Shown in pieces: positions 8,872 through 16,064 of a stretch of DNA of 64,000 bases. Within the stretch, counting starts at the first letter, position 1. Each line of letters begins with the position of its first letter. Made by a program: the position numbers and the translations under genes. Under the pieces are notes generated by a model. It was given only the letters and a program-made list of their open reading frames with translations, had not been told where the DNA came from and made no database searches. The stretch is from Luteitalea sp. (GTDB lineage: Bacteria; Acidobacteriota; Vicinamibacteria; Vicinamibacterales; Vicinamibacteraceae): positions 1 through 64,000 of the forward strand of contig WHTZ01000034.1 of assembly GCA_009377495.1 (NCBI GenBank), read 5' to 3'.

Positions 8872-8899
8872 TCAGGGGTCAGGTGTCAGGGGTCAGGTC
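8872..8899. repeat. GGGGTCAGG/GTGTCAGG short direct repeats
   Basis: TCAGGGGTCAGGTGTCAGGGGTCAGG in the short gap between the secF stop and the uppP start. A single related unit (TCAGGGGTCAGG) fills the gap between yajC and secD at 11479-11490. This is one of several short repeat families confined to gene junctions in this window. Confidence 0.75.
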
Positions 8900-8905
8900 T
8901 CGCCC

Positions 8906-9919
8906 CTAGCCCCTTCTTCGCCGTCGCACCTTCGGCCGCGCCGGAACCTGAGGCGGCGTCGACGCGGTCGTCGCGGCCGTGGTCGCTGGGAGCGCCGCCG
9001 TGCGGGCTTGCGCTGCCCTGCCTCGCTTGCTCAGCATAATGGCAATGGACGAGGCGATGAACACCGTCGAGTACGCGCCGGTGATGACACCCACCAGCAT
9101 CGTAAAGGCAAAACCCTCGAGCACTTCGCCGCCGAACACAAACAGCGCCAGCAAGGCCATCAACGTCGTCCCGGCCGTGATCACCGTGCGGGCCAACGTC
9201 TGATTCACGCTGCGATTGATAATGCTCGCGAGCGTCTCGCGCCGCAGCAACCGCAGGTTCTCACGCACGCGGTCGAAGACGACGATGGTGTCGTTCACCG
9301 AGTAGCCCGCGATGGCAAGCATGCCCGCCACGACGTTGAGCGACAGCTCGTAACCGAAGAAGACGAGGAACGACAGCGTGATCAAGATGTCGTGGAACGT
9401 CGCTGCCATGGCACCGACCGCAAAAGAAGGCCGGAAGCGCACCGCGATATAGATGCCAATTCCGAGAATCGACAACACGACTGCCCATATGCCACGTCGC
9501 TGGAGATCGCGACCAACGACGGGCCCCACGAGCTCTCTCCCGACGACATCGAAGGTGCCAATCTTGGCTTCCCGCAACATCTGCACCGCCTGCTCTGACG
9601 ACTTTTCCAGGCTGGTGCCTTCTTCTTCTCCCTCCATCAGGGGCAGCCGCACCATGACCTCGTTGTCGCCCGGATCGCCGTACTGCTGGACGACCTCATC
9701 CCCCGAAAGGCTCTCGATGGCGCCGCGTACGGTCTCCTCGGAGGTCGGCTGCTCGAACTTCAGGACGAGACTCGTGCCACCCGAAAAGTCGACGCCCAGC
9801 GCCGGCCCGCCCTGCTTCACCATCAGGCCGATGCCTGCCAGGATGACGATCCACGACAGCGCAAGCGCGTGCCATCGCCAGCGGAGGAAATCGTAGTTCG
9901 CGTTGACGAAAATGCGCAT
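8906..9919 (-). CDS. secF: Protein translocase subunit SecF
   Basis: About 337 residues from ATG 9919; an alternative GTG at 9943 abuts the secD stop. The first helix is followed by GVDFSGGTSLVLKF, the SecF signature. A periplasmic P-domain and the block of five C-terminal helices follow, including AGYSVNDTIVVFDRVRENL. SecF pairs with SecD and YajC to pull exported proteins through SecYEG using proton-motive force. The C-terminus is a Thr/Ala- then Arg-rich tail (PKVRRRRRG). Order tgt-yajC-secD-secF is the classic arrangement. Confidence 0.96.
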   Translation of the reverse strand: MRIFVNANYDFLRWRWHALALSWIVILAGIGLMVKQGGPALGVDFSGGTSLVLKFEQPTSEETVRGAIESLSGDEVVQQYGDPGDNEVMVRLPLMEGEEEGTSLEKSSEQAVQMLREAKIGTFDVVGRELVGPVVGRDLQRRGIWAVVLSILGIGIYIAVRFRPSFAVGAMAATFHDILITLSFLVFFGYELSLNVVAGMLAIAGYSVNDTIVVFDRVRENLRLLRRETLASIINRSVNQTLARTVITAGTTLMALLALFVFGGEVLEGFAFTMLVGVITGAYSTVFIASSIAIMLSKRGRAAQARTAALPATTAATTASTPPQVPARPKVRRRRRG

Positions 9920-9943
9920 GGTTACTCGAGGCCTGGCCGCCAC

Positions 9944-11476
9944 TCAGACACTGACGGTCACGTGGCGCCGCGTCAGGAGCAGCTCGAACAGCGTCCGTGA
10001 CACAAACACCGCGGAGAAGACGTTCGCGAGCAGTCCCACCGTCAGCGTCGTGGCGAAGCCGCGGATCGGGCCCGTGCCGAATTGGAACAAGAACGCCGCC
10101 GCGATCAGCGACGAAATGTGCGTATCGAGAATCGTCAAGAACACCCTATCGAAGCCGGCGGCGACGGCGTTGCGCGCTGTCTTCTGCGCGGCGAGCTCCT
10201 CTCTGATTCGCTCGAAGATCAGCACGTTGCTGTCCACGCCCATGCCCACCGTCAAAATGAACCCAGCAATGCCGGGCAGCGTCATCACGGCGCCGAGATA
10301 CGCCATGAAACCGAGCAAGATGACGAGGTTCAGCCCGATCGACAGGATTGCGTTGATGCCGGCAAGCCTGTAATAGACGAGCATGAAGAGCGCGACCAGG
10401 AGCAGGCCGACAATCGAGGCGCTGACGCCGGCCCGAATCGAGTCTGCACCAAGCGTCGGTCCCACCGTGCGCTCCTCGAGGTACGTCAGCGACGCCGGCA
10501 GGGCGCCCGAGCGCAGCACGAGCGCGAGATCGGCCGCCTCCTGCTGCGTGAACGTGCCGTAGATTCGGCCTTCATCGCTGATGCGGCCCTCGATATTCGG
10601 CGCCGATTGCACGCGCCCGTCGAGCACGACGGCGAGGCCTCGGTTGATGTTGGCGGCCGTGAACTCCCCAAACTTGCGAGCGCCTTCATTATTCAGGCTG
10701 AAGCTGACGGCTGGTTGGCTGTACTCGTCGAGCGTCGGCCGCGCATTGCGCAGGTCGCGACCGGTGACCGCCGCCACCTTGTCGAGCAGATAGAACTCCC
10801 CCTCCACCCCTTGCGCGACCTGCATGGTCTCCGGCAGCTTGCCACCGTGAGCCTGGAGCAGCGCTTCTTTCGACTCCGCTGGTCCCGCTTGCACCAACTT
10901 GAGCTCCAAGATCGCCGTCTTCCCAATGATCTCCTTGGCGCGCTGGACGTCCTCGACGCCAGGCAACTGCACCATAATCTGATCGTTCGCGCTCCCGTGC
11001 GTGGCGACGGTCGGCTCGGCCACGCCCAGCTCGTTCACGCGCCGCTCGATCGTCTGGAGCGCCTGGTCGACGGTCTCGCGACGGCGCTGCTGCGTGATGT
11101 TCGGCTTCATCTGGAACGCGTACGTGCCACCACTCCCCGACACGCGGTCGTATGACGCTCCCGTTTCGGTCTGAGCGGTGGCGCGGAACTCGGCGTCACG
11201 TGCCGATGGCACTCCTTGCACGCGGAAGCGCGTCGGGGTCTCGACAGCGACCTTCACGGGAATGTCCCCCTCGCCGAGCACCGCGCGAAGTTGCTGTGCC
11301 GTCTGCTGCGTCTCGATCCGCAGCGCATCGTCGGTCTGCACGCGCAGGACGAGGTGGACGCCGCCTCGCAGGTCGAGACCGAGCTTCACCTTCTCTCGCG
11401 GTGGGTAGAACGCCCAGACTGCGAGCGCGGTGGCAGCCAGGATGATGAGGACCTTCCAACGAAGCGGCTTGGGCAT
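9944..11476 (-). CDS. secD: Protein translocase subunit SecD
   Basis: 510 residues from ATG 11476. The N-terminal helix is followed by KLGLDLRGGVHLVLRV, the SecD signature. The P1 domain follows, with QTIERRVNELGVAEPTV, then the six-helix domain with GVDSNVLIFERIREEL, which carries the conserved Asp of the proton path. It is the larger subunit of the SecDF export motor. It lies between yajC (10-base gap holding a TCAGGGGTCAGG repeat) and secF. Confidence 0.97.
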   Translation of the reverse strand: MPKPLRWKVLIILAATALAVWAFYPPREKVKLGLDLRGGVHLVLRVQTDDALRIETQQTAQQLRAVLGEGDIPVKVAVETPTRFRVQGVPSARDAEFRATAQTETGASYDRVSGSGGTYAFQMKPNITQQRRRETVDQALQTIERRVNELGVAEPTVATHGSANDQIMVQLPGVEDVQRAKEIIGKTAILELKLVQAGPAESKEALLQAHGGKLPETMQVAQGVEGEFYLLDKVAAVTGRDLRNARPTLDEYSQPAVSFSLNNEGARKFGEFTAANINRGLAVVLDGRVQSAPNIEGRISDEGRIYGTFTQQEAADLALVLRSGALPASLTYLEERTVGPTLGADSIRAGVSASIVGLLLVALFMLVYYRLAGINAILSIGLNLVILLGFMAYLGAVMTLPGIAGFILTVGMGVDSNVLIFERIREELAAQKTARNAVAAGFDRVFLTILDTHISSLIAAAFLFQFGTGPIRGFATTLTVGLLANVFSAVFVSRTLFELLLTRRHVTVSV

Positions 11477-11486
11477 AAGTCAGGGG

Positions 11487-11843
11487 TCAGGAAGAGGCGC
11501 CTGATTCGGTCACGACCGGCTCCTGGCCTTGGTAACCTCCGATGCCGGCCCTGGCGACCTCAATCGTCACCTTGTCGGCAATCTGCAGGCGTACGGTGCT
11601 CTCACTCAAGCGTGTGATCGCGCCATAGATGCCGGCCGTGGTCACGACCTTGTCACCGATCTTGAGGTTGGCCTGGAAGTCGGCGACCTTCCGCTGGCGG
11701 CGCTTCATCGGCAACAGGATGAGGACGTAGAAGATGGCCAGGATGACGGCAAACGGCAGCAACTGCACCCACGGGCTCACGCCCGCGTCGGGCTGGGCCC
11801 CCAAGGCGACCGTTGTGGGCACGAGAAACGAGACACTCATCAT
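11487..11843 (-). CDS. yajC: Preprotein translocase subunit YajC
   Basis: 118 residues. One membrane helix (LLPFAVILAIFYVLILLPMKRR) is followed by a small basic cytoplasmic domain with LKIGDKVVTTAGIYGAITR, the YajC signature. YajC associates with SecDF and the YidC insertase. Its ATG overlaps the TGA stop of tgt by four bases, so translation is probably coupled. Confidence 0.95.
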   Translation of the reverse strand: MMSVSFLVPTTVALGAQPDAGVSPWVQLLPFAVILAIFYVLILLPMKRRQRKVADFQANLKIGDKVVTTAGIYGAITRLSESTVRLQIADKVTIEVARAGIGGYQGQEPVVTESGASS

Positions 11844-12997
11844 GAGCTCACGGGCCGGCGAGACAAACGTCGGTGGAATTCCTGTCTGAAACGACCGAAG
11901 GACCCAAACACTATAGCCTCCCTAATTCGGCCAAGGGTGTCAAGATAGAAGCGGAGGTTGTGCAGGGTGGCGAGCGTGGGCCCCGTCATTTCCTGGGCCA
12001 GGAAGAGGTGTCGCAGATACGCTCGTGAGAACGACCCACACGTGTAGCAACCGCAGGCCGGATCGGGTGGGCGGTCGTCGCGCGCATACCGCGCATTGCG
12101 GATGTTGAGGCGCCCCTCGGACGTCAGGAGCTGCGCGTTCCTAGCGTGTCTCGTTGGAATGACGCAGTCGAAGAGATCGATGCCGCGCGCCACGCTCTCG
12201 ACAATGTCATCCGGCATGCCGGCGCCCATGAGATACCGCGGCCGATCCTCGGGCAGGAACCGGGCGGTGTGTGCTGTAACGTCGTACATGACATCGATCG
12301 GCTCGCCAACGCTCAGCCCGCCAATGGCGTACGCGTCGAAGCCCATCGCCACGGTCTCCCGCGCGCTGCGCTCTCGGAGGTGCGGGTAGACGCCACCCTG
12401 GGCAATGCCGAACTGCATCTGCCAGCGGTTGGTCACGGTCACGCCACCGCAACCGGCGCGCACCTGTTCGAAGCGATCACGGGCCTGCCGAGCCCACCGC
12501 AGCGTTCGCTCGAGCGACACGCGCGCCGCCTCCTCTGACGCGGGGTACGTCAGGCACTCGTCGAGCACCATCGCAATGTCGGACCCGAGCCGCGCCTGGA
12601 TGTCCACGACCAGCGCCGGAGTCAGGTGGTGGAGCCTGCCGTCGACGTGCGATCGAAAGCGCGCGCCGTGCTCGTCAATTGCAACCAGCGGGCCGAGGCT
12701 GAAGATCTGGTAGCCACCGCTGTCGGTCAAGATCGGGCCCGACCAGCCGATGAAGCGGTGCAACCCCCCGCGCTCGGCGATGAGCTCGTCGCCCGGACGA
12801 AGGTACAGATGATACGTGTTGGCAAGGAGAATGCGCGCGCCGGCGTCGATCAGGTCGCGATGCGTGACGCCCCTGACCGTCCCCCGCGTGCCGACCGGCA
12901 TGAAGGCCGGTGTCTCGACGAGGCCATGCGCCGTCCGCAGCACGCCGCGCCGCGCGGCGCCCTCGCGGTGGGTCACGGTGAAGCCGTGGTTGGACAC
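11840..12997 (-). CDS. tgt: Queuine tRNA-ribosyltransferase (tRNA-guanine transglycosylase)
   Basis: About 385 residues from GTG 12997; a TTG at 13033 would extend into repeat DNA. The enzyme swaps guanine-34 of GUN-anticodon tRNAs for the queuosine precursor preQ1. Visible signatures are ILTDSGGYQIFSLG (active-site Asp), LMGAGMPDDIVESVARGIDLFDCVIPTRHARN (nucleophile Asp region) and the zinc site CGCYTCGSFSRAYLRHLF. It heads the tgt-yajC-secDF operon. Confidence 0.96.
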   Translation of the reverse strand: MSNHGFTVTHREGAARRGVLRTAHGLVETPAFMPVGTRGTVRGVTHRDLIDAGARILLANTYHLYLRPGDELIAERGGLHRFIGWSGPILTDSGGYQIFSLGPLVAIDEHGARFRSHVDGRLHHLTPALVVDIQARLGSDIAMVLDECLTYPASEEAARVSLERTLRWARQARDRFEQVRAGCGGVTVTNRWQMQFGIAQGGVYPHLRERSARETVAMGFDAYAIGGLSVGEPIDVMYDVTAHTARFLPEDRPRYLMGAGMPDDIVESVARGIDLFDCVIPTRHARNAQLLTSEGRLNIRNARYARDDRPPDPACGCYTCGSFSRAYLRHLFLAQEMTGPTLATLHNLRFYLDTLGRIREAIVFGSFGRFRQEFHRRLSRRPVSS

Positions 12998-13025
12998 ATG
13001 TAGATTAAAGCCACGGATAGCTACG

Positions 13026-13178
13026 GGTGACAAGGTGACAGGATGACACGGTGAAGGAGGTTTTCGGGCTCAGGCAAGCACATCGAACGAAGTGAAAGGC
13101 TCGCCGGACCTCTACCTCGAAGCATCGATTCGCCCCCTCACCAGGTCACCTGGTCACCTTTGTCACCTTGTCACCCTG
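13026..13178. repeat. GTGACAAGGTGACA / TCACCTTGTCACC inverted repeat block
   Basis: The left part (13026-13052) contains GGTGACAAGGTGACAGGATG. The right part (about 13139-13178) contains ACCAGGTCACCTGGTCACC, then TTTGTCACCTTGTCACCC, which is the same unit inverted. The block fills the divergent gap between tgt and ddl. The same unit occurs at 18299-18441, 28396-28435 and 53769-53784. Confidence 0.75.
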
Positions 13179-13246
13179 GGTCAATCTGTGGATCCTAATA
13201 TCCATCTGCGGATTTCTTTCCGCCCAAGCGTAACGCTAGACCGACC

Positions 13247-14407
13247 GTGAAGAAGCTCCGCGTTGGCATCATCTATGGTGGTCGATCCGGCGAGCACGAG
13301 GTCTCGCTCGCGTCGGCTGCAGCCGTCTTTGCACACCTCGATCGGGCAAAGTACGAGGCCGTGCCGATTCGCATCGAGCGAGATGGCCGCTGGGCGCTCG
13401 CCGACGAGCCCCCGACCTCGTCATCTGCGGCAGAGGTCATCGAGCAAGCGCGCCTCGGGCACGCGCATCCCGCACGTCCGCTGCGCGAGGTGCACATGCC
13501 ACCGCGCCCGAGCGGGGACACGATCATCACCATCGAGCGGCCCCACGAGCGGCTGAGCACGGTCGCGGACGATCGCGCGCTGGTGTCCGGCCTCGGCCTG
13601 GACGTGGTCTTCCCGGTCCTGCATGGGCCCTACGGCGAGGACGGCTCCGTGCAGGGGTTACTGGAGCTCGCCAACGTGGCGTACGTGGGCTCAGGCGTGC
13701 TCGCCTCGGCGGTGGGTATGGACAAGGTTGTCGCGAAGCTCGTCTTTGCGGCGCGCGGCCTGCCCATCAGCGAGTACGTAGCCGTCGCGCGGCGACGATG
13801 GCTCGCCGAACCGACTGCGGTGGTTGCCGAGATTGTCGAGCGCCTCGCCTTCCCCGTCTTCGTGAAGCCGGCCAACCTCGGCTCGAGTGTCGGCATCACC
13901 AAGGCCAGCGACGTCGTCAGCCTCGAGGACGGTCTCCGCGTGGCGGCCGCCTTCGATCGCAAGATCCTCGTCGAAGCGGCGGTGCCCGACGCGCGCGAGA
14001 TCGAGGTAGCGGTCATCGGCAATGATGAGCCAGAAGCCTCCATGCCCGGCGAGATCGTGCCATCGCGCGAGTTCTACGACTACGACGCGAAGTATCTGAC
14101 GCCGTCGCAAGAGATCATTCCCGCACCCATCACGCCTGAGCAGGCAGACGAGGTGCGCGGTCTGGCGGTCGAGGCGTTTCGCGCGGTCGACGCGGCCGGT
14201 TTTGCGCGCGTCGATTTTCTCCTGGGTCGCACGAGCGGGGCATTGTATCTGAACGAGATCAACACCATCCCTGGCTTCACCACCATCAGCATGTTTGCGA
14301 AGCTCTGGGCTGCAAGCGGCGTCGAGTATCCTGCGCTGCTCGATCGGCTCGTGGCGCTCGCCTCCGAGCGGCATGCCGAGAAGCAGAAGCTTCGCACGAC
14401 GGTGTAG
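13247..14407 (+). CDS. ddl: D-alanine--D-alanine ligase
   Basis: 386 residues from GTG 13247. Ddl joins two D-Ala molecules with ATP for peptidoglycan precursors. Signatures: IIYGGRSGEHEVS at the N-terminus, HGPYGEDGSVQGLLEL, the ATP-grasp segment FPVFVKPANLGSSVGI, and the C-terminal catalytic loop LNEINTIPGFT. It stands alone on the plus strand after a repeat-filled divergent gap and is followed 12 bases later by a NUDIX gene. All key residues appear present. Confidence 0.97.
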   Translation: MKKLRVGIIYGGRSGEHEVSLASAAAVFAHLDRAKYEAVPIRIERDGRWALADEPPTSSSAAEVIEQARLGHAHPARPLREVHMPPRPSGDTIITIERPHERLSTVADDRALVSGLGLDVVFPVLHGPYGEDGSVQGLLELANVAYVGSGVLASAVGMDKVVAKLVFAARGLPISEYVAVARRRWLAEPTAVVAEIVERLAFPVFVKPANLGSSVGITKASDVVSLEDGLRVAAAFDRKILVEAAVPDAREIEVAVIGNDEPEASMPGEIVPSREFYDYDAKYLTPSQEIIPAPITPEQADEVRGLAVEAFRAVDAAGFARVDFLLGRTSGALYLNEINTIPGFTTISMFAKLWAASGVEYPALLDRLVALASERHAEKQKLRTTV

Positions 14408-14419
14408 CGACAAGGGGGC

Positions 14420-15019
14420 TTGGGGAACGCAGAGAGAGGTGCCATTCTGCCTGAAGAGGATTCGCACAGTGCACTCCGCGCGCACTCCATCTACGACAAC
14501 GTTCGCACGCGCGTGATCATCGTGCACGACGGCCAGCTGCTTCTCCACGGCAAGGCGGGCGAACGGGAGTGGTCGTACTGGATTCTGCCTGGCGGCGGGA
14601 TCGAACCGCACGAGTCGCTCACTGACTGCGCTGAGCGCGAGGTCCTGGAGGAGACCGGCCTACACGTGCGGGTGACCGCGGTCGCCTTCCTGCGCGAGTG
14701 GGTGGTTCCTCGTTACTGTCCGCCTTCGCGCAAGAAGGAGCCCCGGTTGGCGGCGGCTGGCCACCTGTACGGGATCGAGGTTTACCTGACCGCCGATCTC
14801 ACCGACGACGACCCCACCGTACGTCCCGGACCACACGAGAACCCGGCGCGCTGGGTACCCCTCGAACGGATCGACGAGACGCCGCTGTACCCGCCGGAGC
14901 TGCGCGAGTGGGTGCGTCTGTTGCGCACCGGCCAACAACCGCCGCGCGCCGTGCGGCCGTTCATCGGCACGCCCGGCGGCCCGTTGGAGCGCCCGTCTGC
15001 CGGCATCTTCGAGGTGTGA
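14420..15019 (+). CDS. NUDIX hydrolase
   Basis: About 199 residues. The NUDIX box is complete: G59, E65, R73, E74, E77, E78 and G80 within GIEPHESLTDCAEREVLEET. Such enzymes hydrolyse nucleoside diphosphate derivatives. The substrate is not predictable here. The start is uncertain: TTG 14420 follows CAAGGGGG, and the conserved domain begins near residue 28. Its stop (15017-15019) abuts a fragment of a LacI-type protein. Confidence 0.85.
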   Translation: MGNAERGAILPEEDSHSALRAHSIYDNVRTRVIIVHDGQLLLHGKAGEREWSYWILPGGGIEPHESLTDCAEREVLEETGLHVRVTAVAFLREWVVPRYCPPSRKKEPRLAAAGHLYGIEVYLTADLTDDDPTVRPGPHENPARWVPLERIDETPLYPPELREWVRLLRTGQQPPRAVRPFIGTPGGPLERPSAGIFEV

Positions 15020-15485
15020 GCTGGAGGGGTTCAGGCGGGCAACCCATGAGATGTGGCCGCACGTGCGGATTGCATCGGTGATCGAAGCCCACGACGACGA
15101 AGCCGAGGCGTACGACAAGTGTCGGAAGGTGCTCACCACTGAGCCGGATGTGGCGGGTGTGTACGTCAGCACGGCGAACTCGCTTCCCGTGATCGACGCG
15201 ATCAAAGACCGCGGGTTGGCGGAGGTGACCCTCATCACGACAGATCTCTTTCCCGCGCTCGTCCCGCTCATCGAGTCGGGAACGATCGCCGCCACGATGC
15301 ATCAGCGCGCATGGACGCAGGGTCGGCTCGTGCTCCAGAGCCTCCATCGATTCCTGGTCGACCGCGTCCCGCCGCCTGACCACGTCCGACTCTCACCCCA
15401 CATCGTCATGAAGAGCAACCTGAAGCTGTTTCTGGATCGCATCCAGCCATTACGGAACTTGACGCAACCATCCCTCTTCCGCTAG
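15018..15485 (+). pseudogene. LacI-type regulator / sugar-binding domain remnant
   Basis: The frame from 15018 reads ELEGFRRATHEMWP and continues through an in-frame ATG at 15051 to the stop at 15485. The motif R-x-x-GF, the segment KVLTTEPDVAGVYVSTANSL and the ending TIAATMHQRAWTQGRLVLQ match the C-terminal half of LacI/Peripla_BP sugar-binding domains. The N-terminal lobe and any helix-turn-helix are missing, and the homology begins exactly at the NUDIX stop. This looks like a deletion that removed the front of a LacI-family gene. It could still be translated from ATG 15051 (144 residues), but it could not form a complete binding domain. Confidence 0.65.
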
Positions 15486-15548
15486 GCGCTTGGCGGTCGG
15501 AAATTGGCCCCTCGCAGAATATTTTTGACATCTGGGCGACTTTTGTGC

Positions 15549-15578
15549 TTGACACGAAAATTTTATCATCCATAATCT
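15549..15578 (+). promoter_or_regulatory. Promoter of the Lys/Ala-rich micro-ORF region
   Basis: Perfect -35 TTGACA (15549-15554), an 18-base spacer and -10 TAATCT (15573-15578), or CATAAT two bases earlier with a 16-base spacer. The surrounding 15510-15600 is strikingly AT-rich (for example AAAATTTTATCATCCATAAT) against its GC-rich background. Transcription would begin near 15585, about 75 bases before the first micro-ORF. No other gene lies downstream before 15.98 kb on this strand. Confidence 0.75.
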
Positions 15579-15659
15579 ACATCTTGTATGACGACGATAA
15601 GCTCAATCCATCTGTAGTGCCATAACCGGCACGGGGCTTACGCGTTCCAAGGAGGCAGA

Positions 15660-15722
15660 ATGGCTAAGAAAACAGCCAAGAAGGCAGCCAAGAAGGCGAA
15701 GAAGGCTGCCAAGAAGCGCTAA
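15660..15722 (+). CDS. Histone H1-like Lys/Ala-rich microprotein (20 aa), copy 1
   Basis: ATG 15660 follows AAGGAGG with a five-base spacer, an almost ideal ribosome-binding site. The 20 codons read MAKKTAKKAAKKAKKAAKKR, built only from K, A, T and R after the Met and repeating the AAKK unit. A strong promoter sits upstream. The composition matches the C-terminal tails of histone H1-like and Hc1-like nucleoid proteins, so nucleic-acid binding or charge neutralisation is plausible. No function is established. It is too short for ordinary gene callers. Confidence 0.7.
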   Translation: MAKKTAKKAAKKAKKAAKKR

Positions 15723-15918
15723 GCGAACGAGTCGCTCCACGCTTCGTCAGGGTGTCGCGGCACGATGCGGCACCCTTCCTTCGCCCGTGATGCCGAAGGA
15801 TGGCATTGCGGTCGGGAGCACCGGCCCGCGGTCGGCCCAATGGTCACGGGAGTGGCAGCCGGACGGCGGGTCGGAGCAGCTCCCGCTTTAGAAACCCTAA
15901 TGAAAGGGGGTTTAGCTG

Positions 15919-15975
15919 ATGGCCAAGAAGACGGCGAAAAAGGCGGCCAAGAAGGCGGCCAAGAACAAGAAGTAG
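15919..15975 (+). CDS. Histone H1-like Lys/Ala-rich microprotein (18 aa), copy 2
   Basis: ATG 15919 follows AAAGGGGG at eight bases. The 18 codons read MAKKTAKKAAKKAAKNKK, nearly identical to copy 1 for the first 12 residues and diverging only at the end. A gap of 196 bases separates the copies and contains no third copy. A strong GC hairpin at 16036-16059 follows and could end the transcript. The conservation of start, ribosome-binding site and sequence between the two copies argues that both are translated. Confidence 0.68.
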   Translation: MAKKTAKKAAKKAAKNKK

Positions 15976-16035
15976 CGCCCCTACGTGGTTCGCCGCACAG
16001 GGGGCGGCCGTCGCCCCCTTCTCTCCTTTCCTCGT

Positions 16036-16059
16036 AGGGCGGCCCTTTAGGGCCGCCCT
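16036..16059. terminator. GC-rich hairpin, REP-like, between micro-ORF 2 and the HEAT-cyclophilin gene
   Basis: AGGGCGGCCC-TTTA-GGGCCGCCCT, a perfect 10-bp stem with a four-base loop, lies between two convergent genes. No U-tract follows on either strand, so it is either a bidirectional weak terminator or a REP element. A near-identical stem (GGCGGCCC-TAAA-GGGCCGCC) occurs at 43763-43782. Confidence 0.65.
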
Positions 16060-16064
16060 CTAGA

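Noticed and set aside
14660..15383. Minus-strand frames opposite the NUDIX gene and LacI fragment
   Set aside because: They have no family match, whereas the plus-strand frames show a NUDIX box and LacI motifs.
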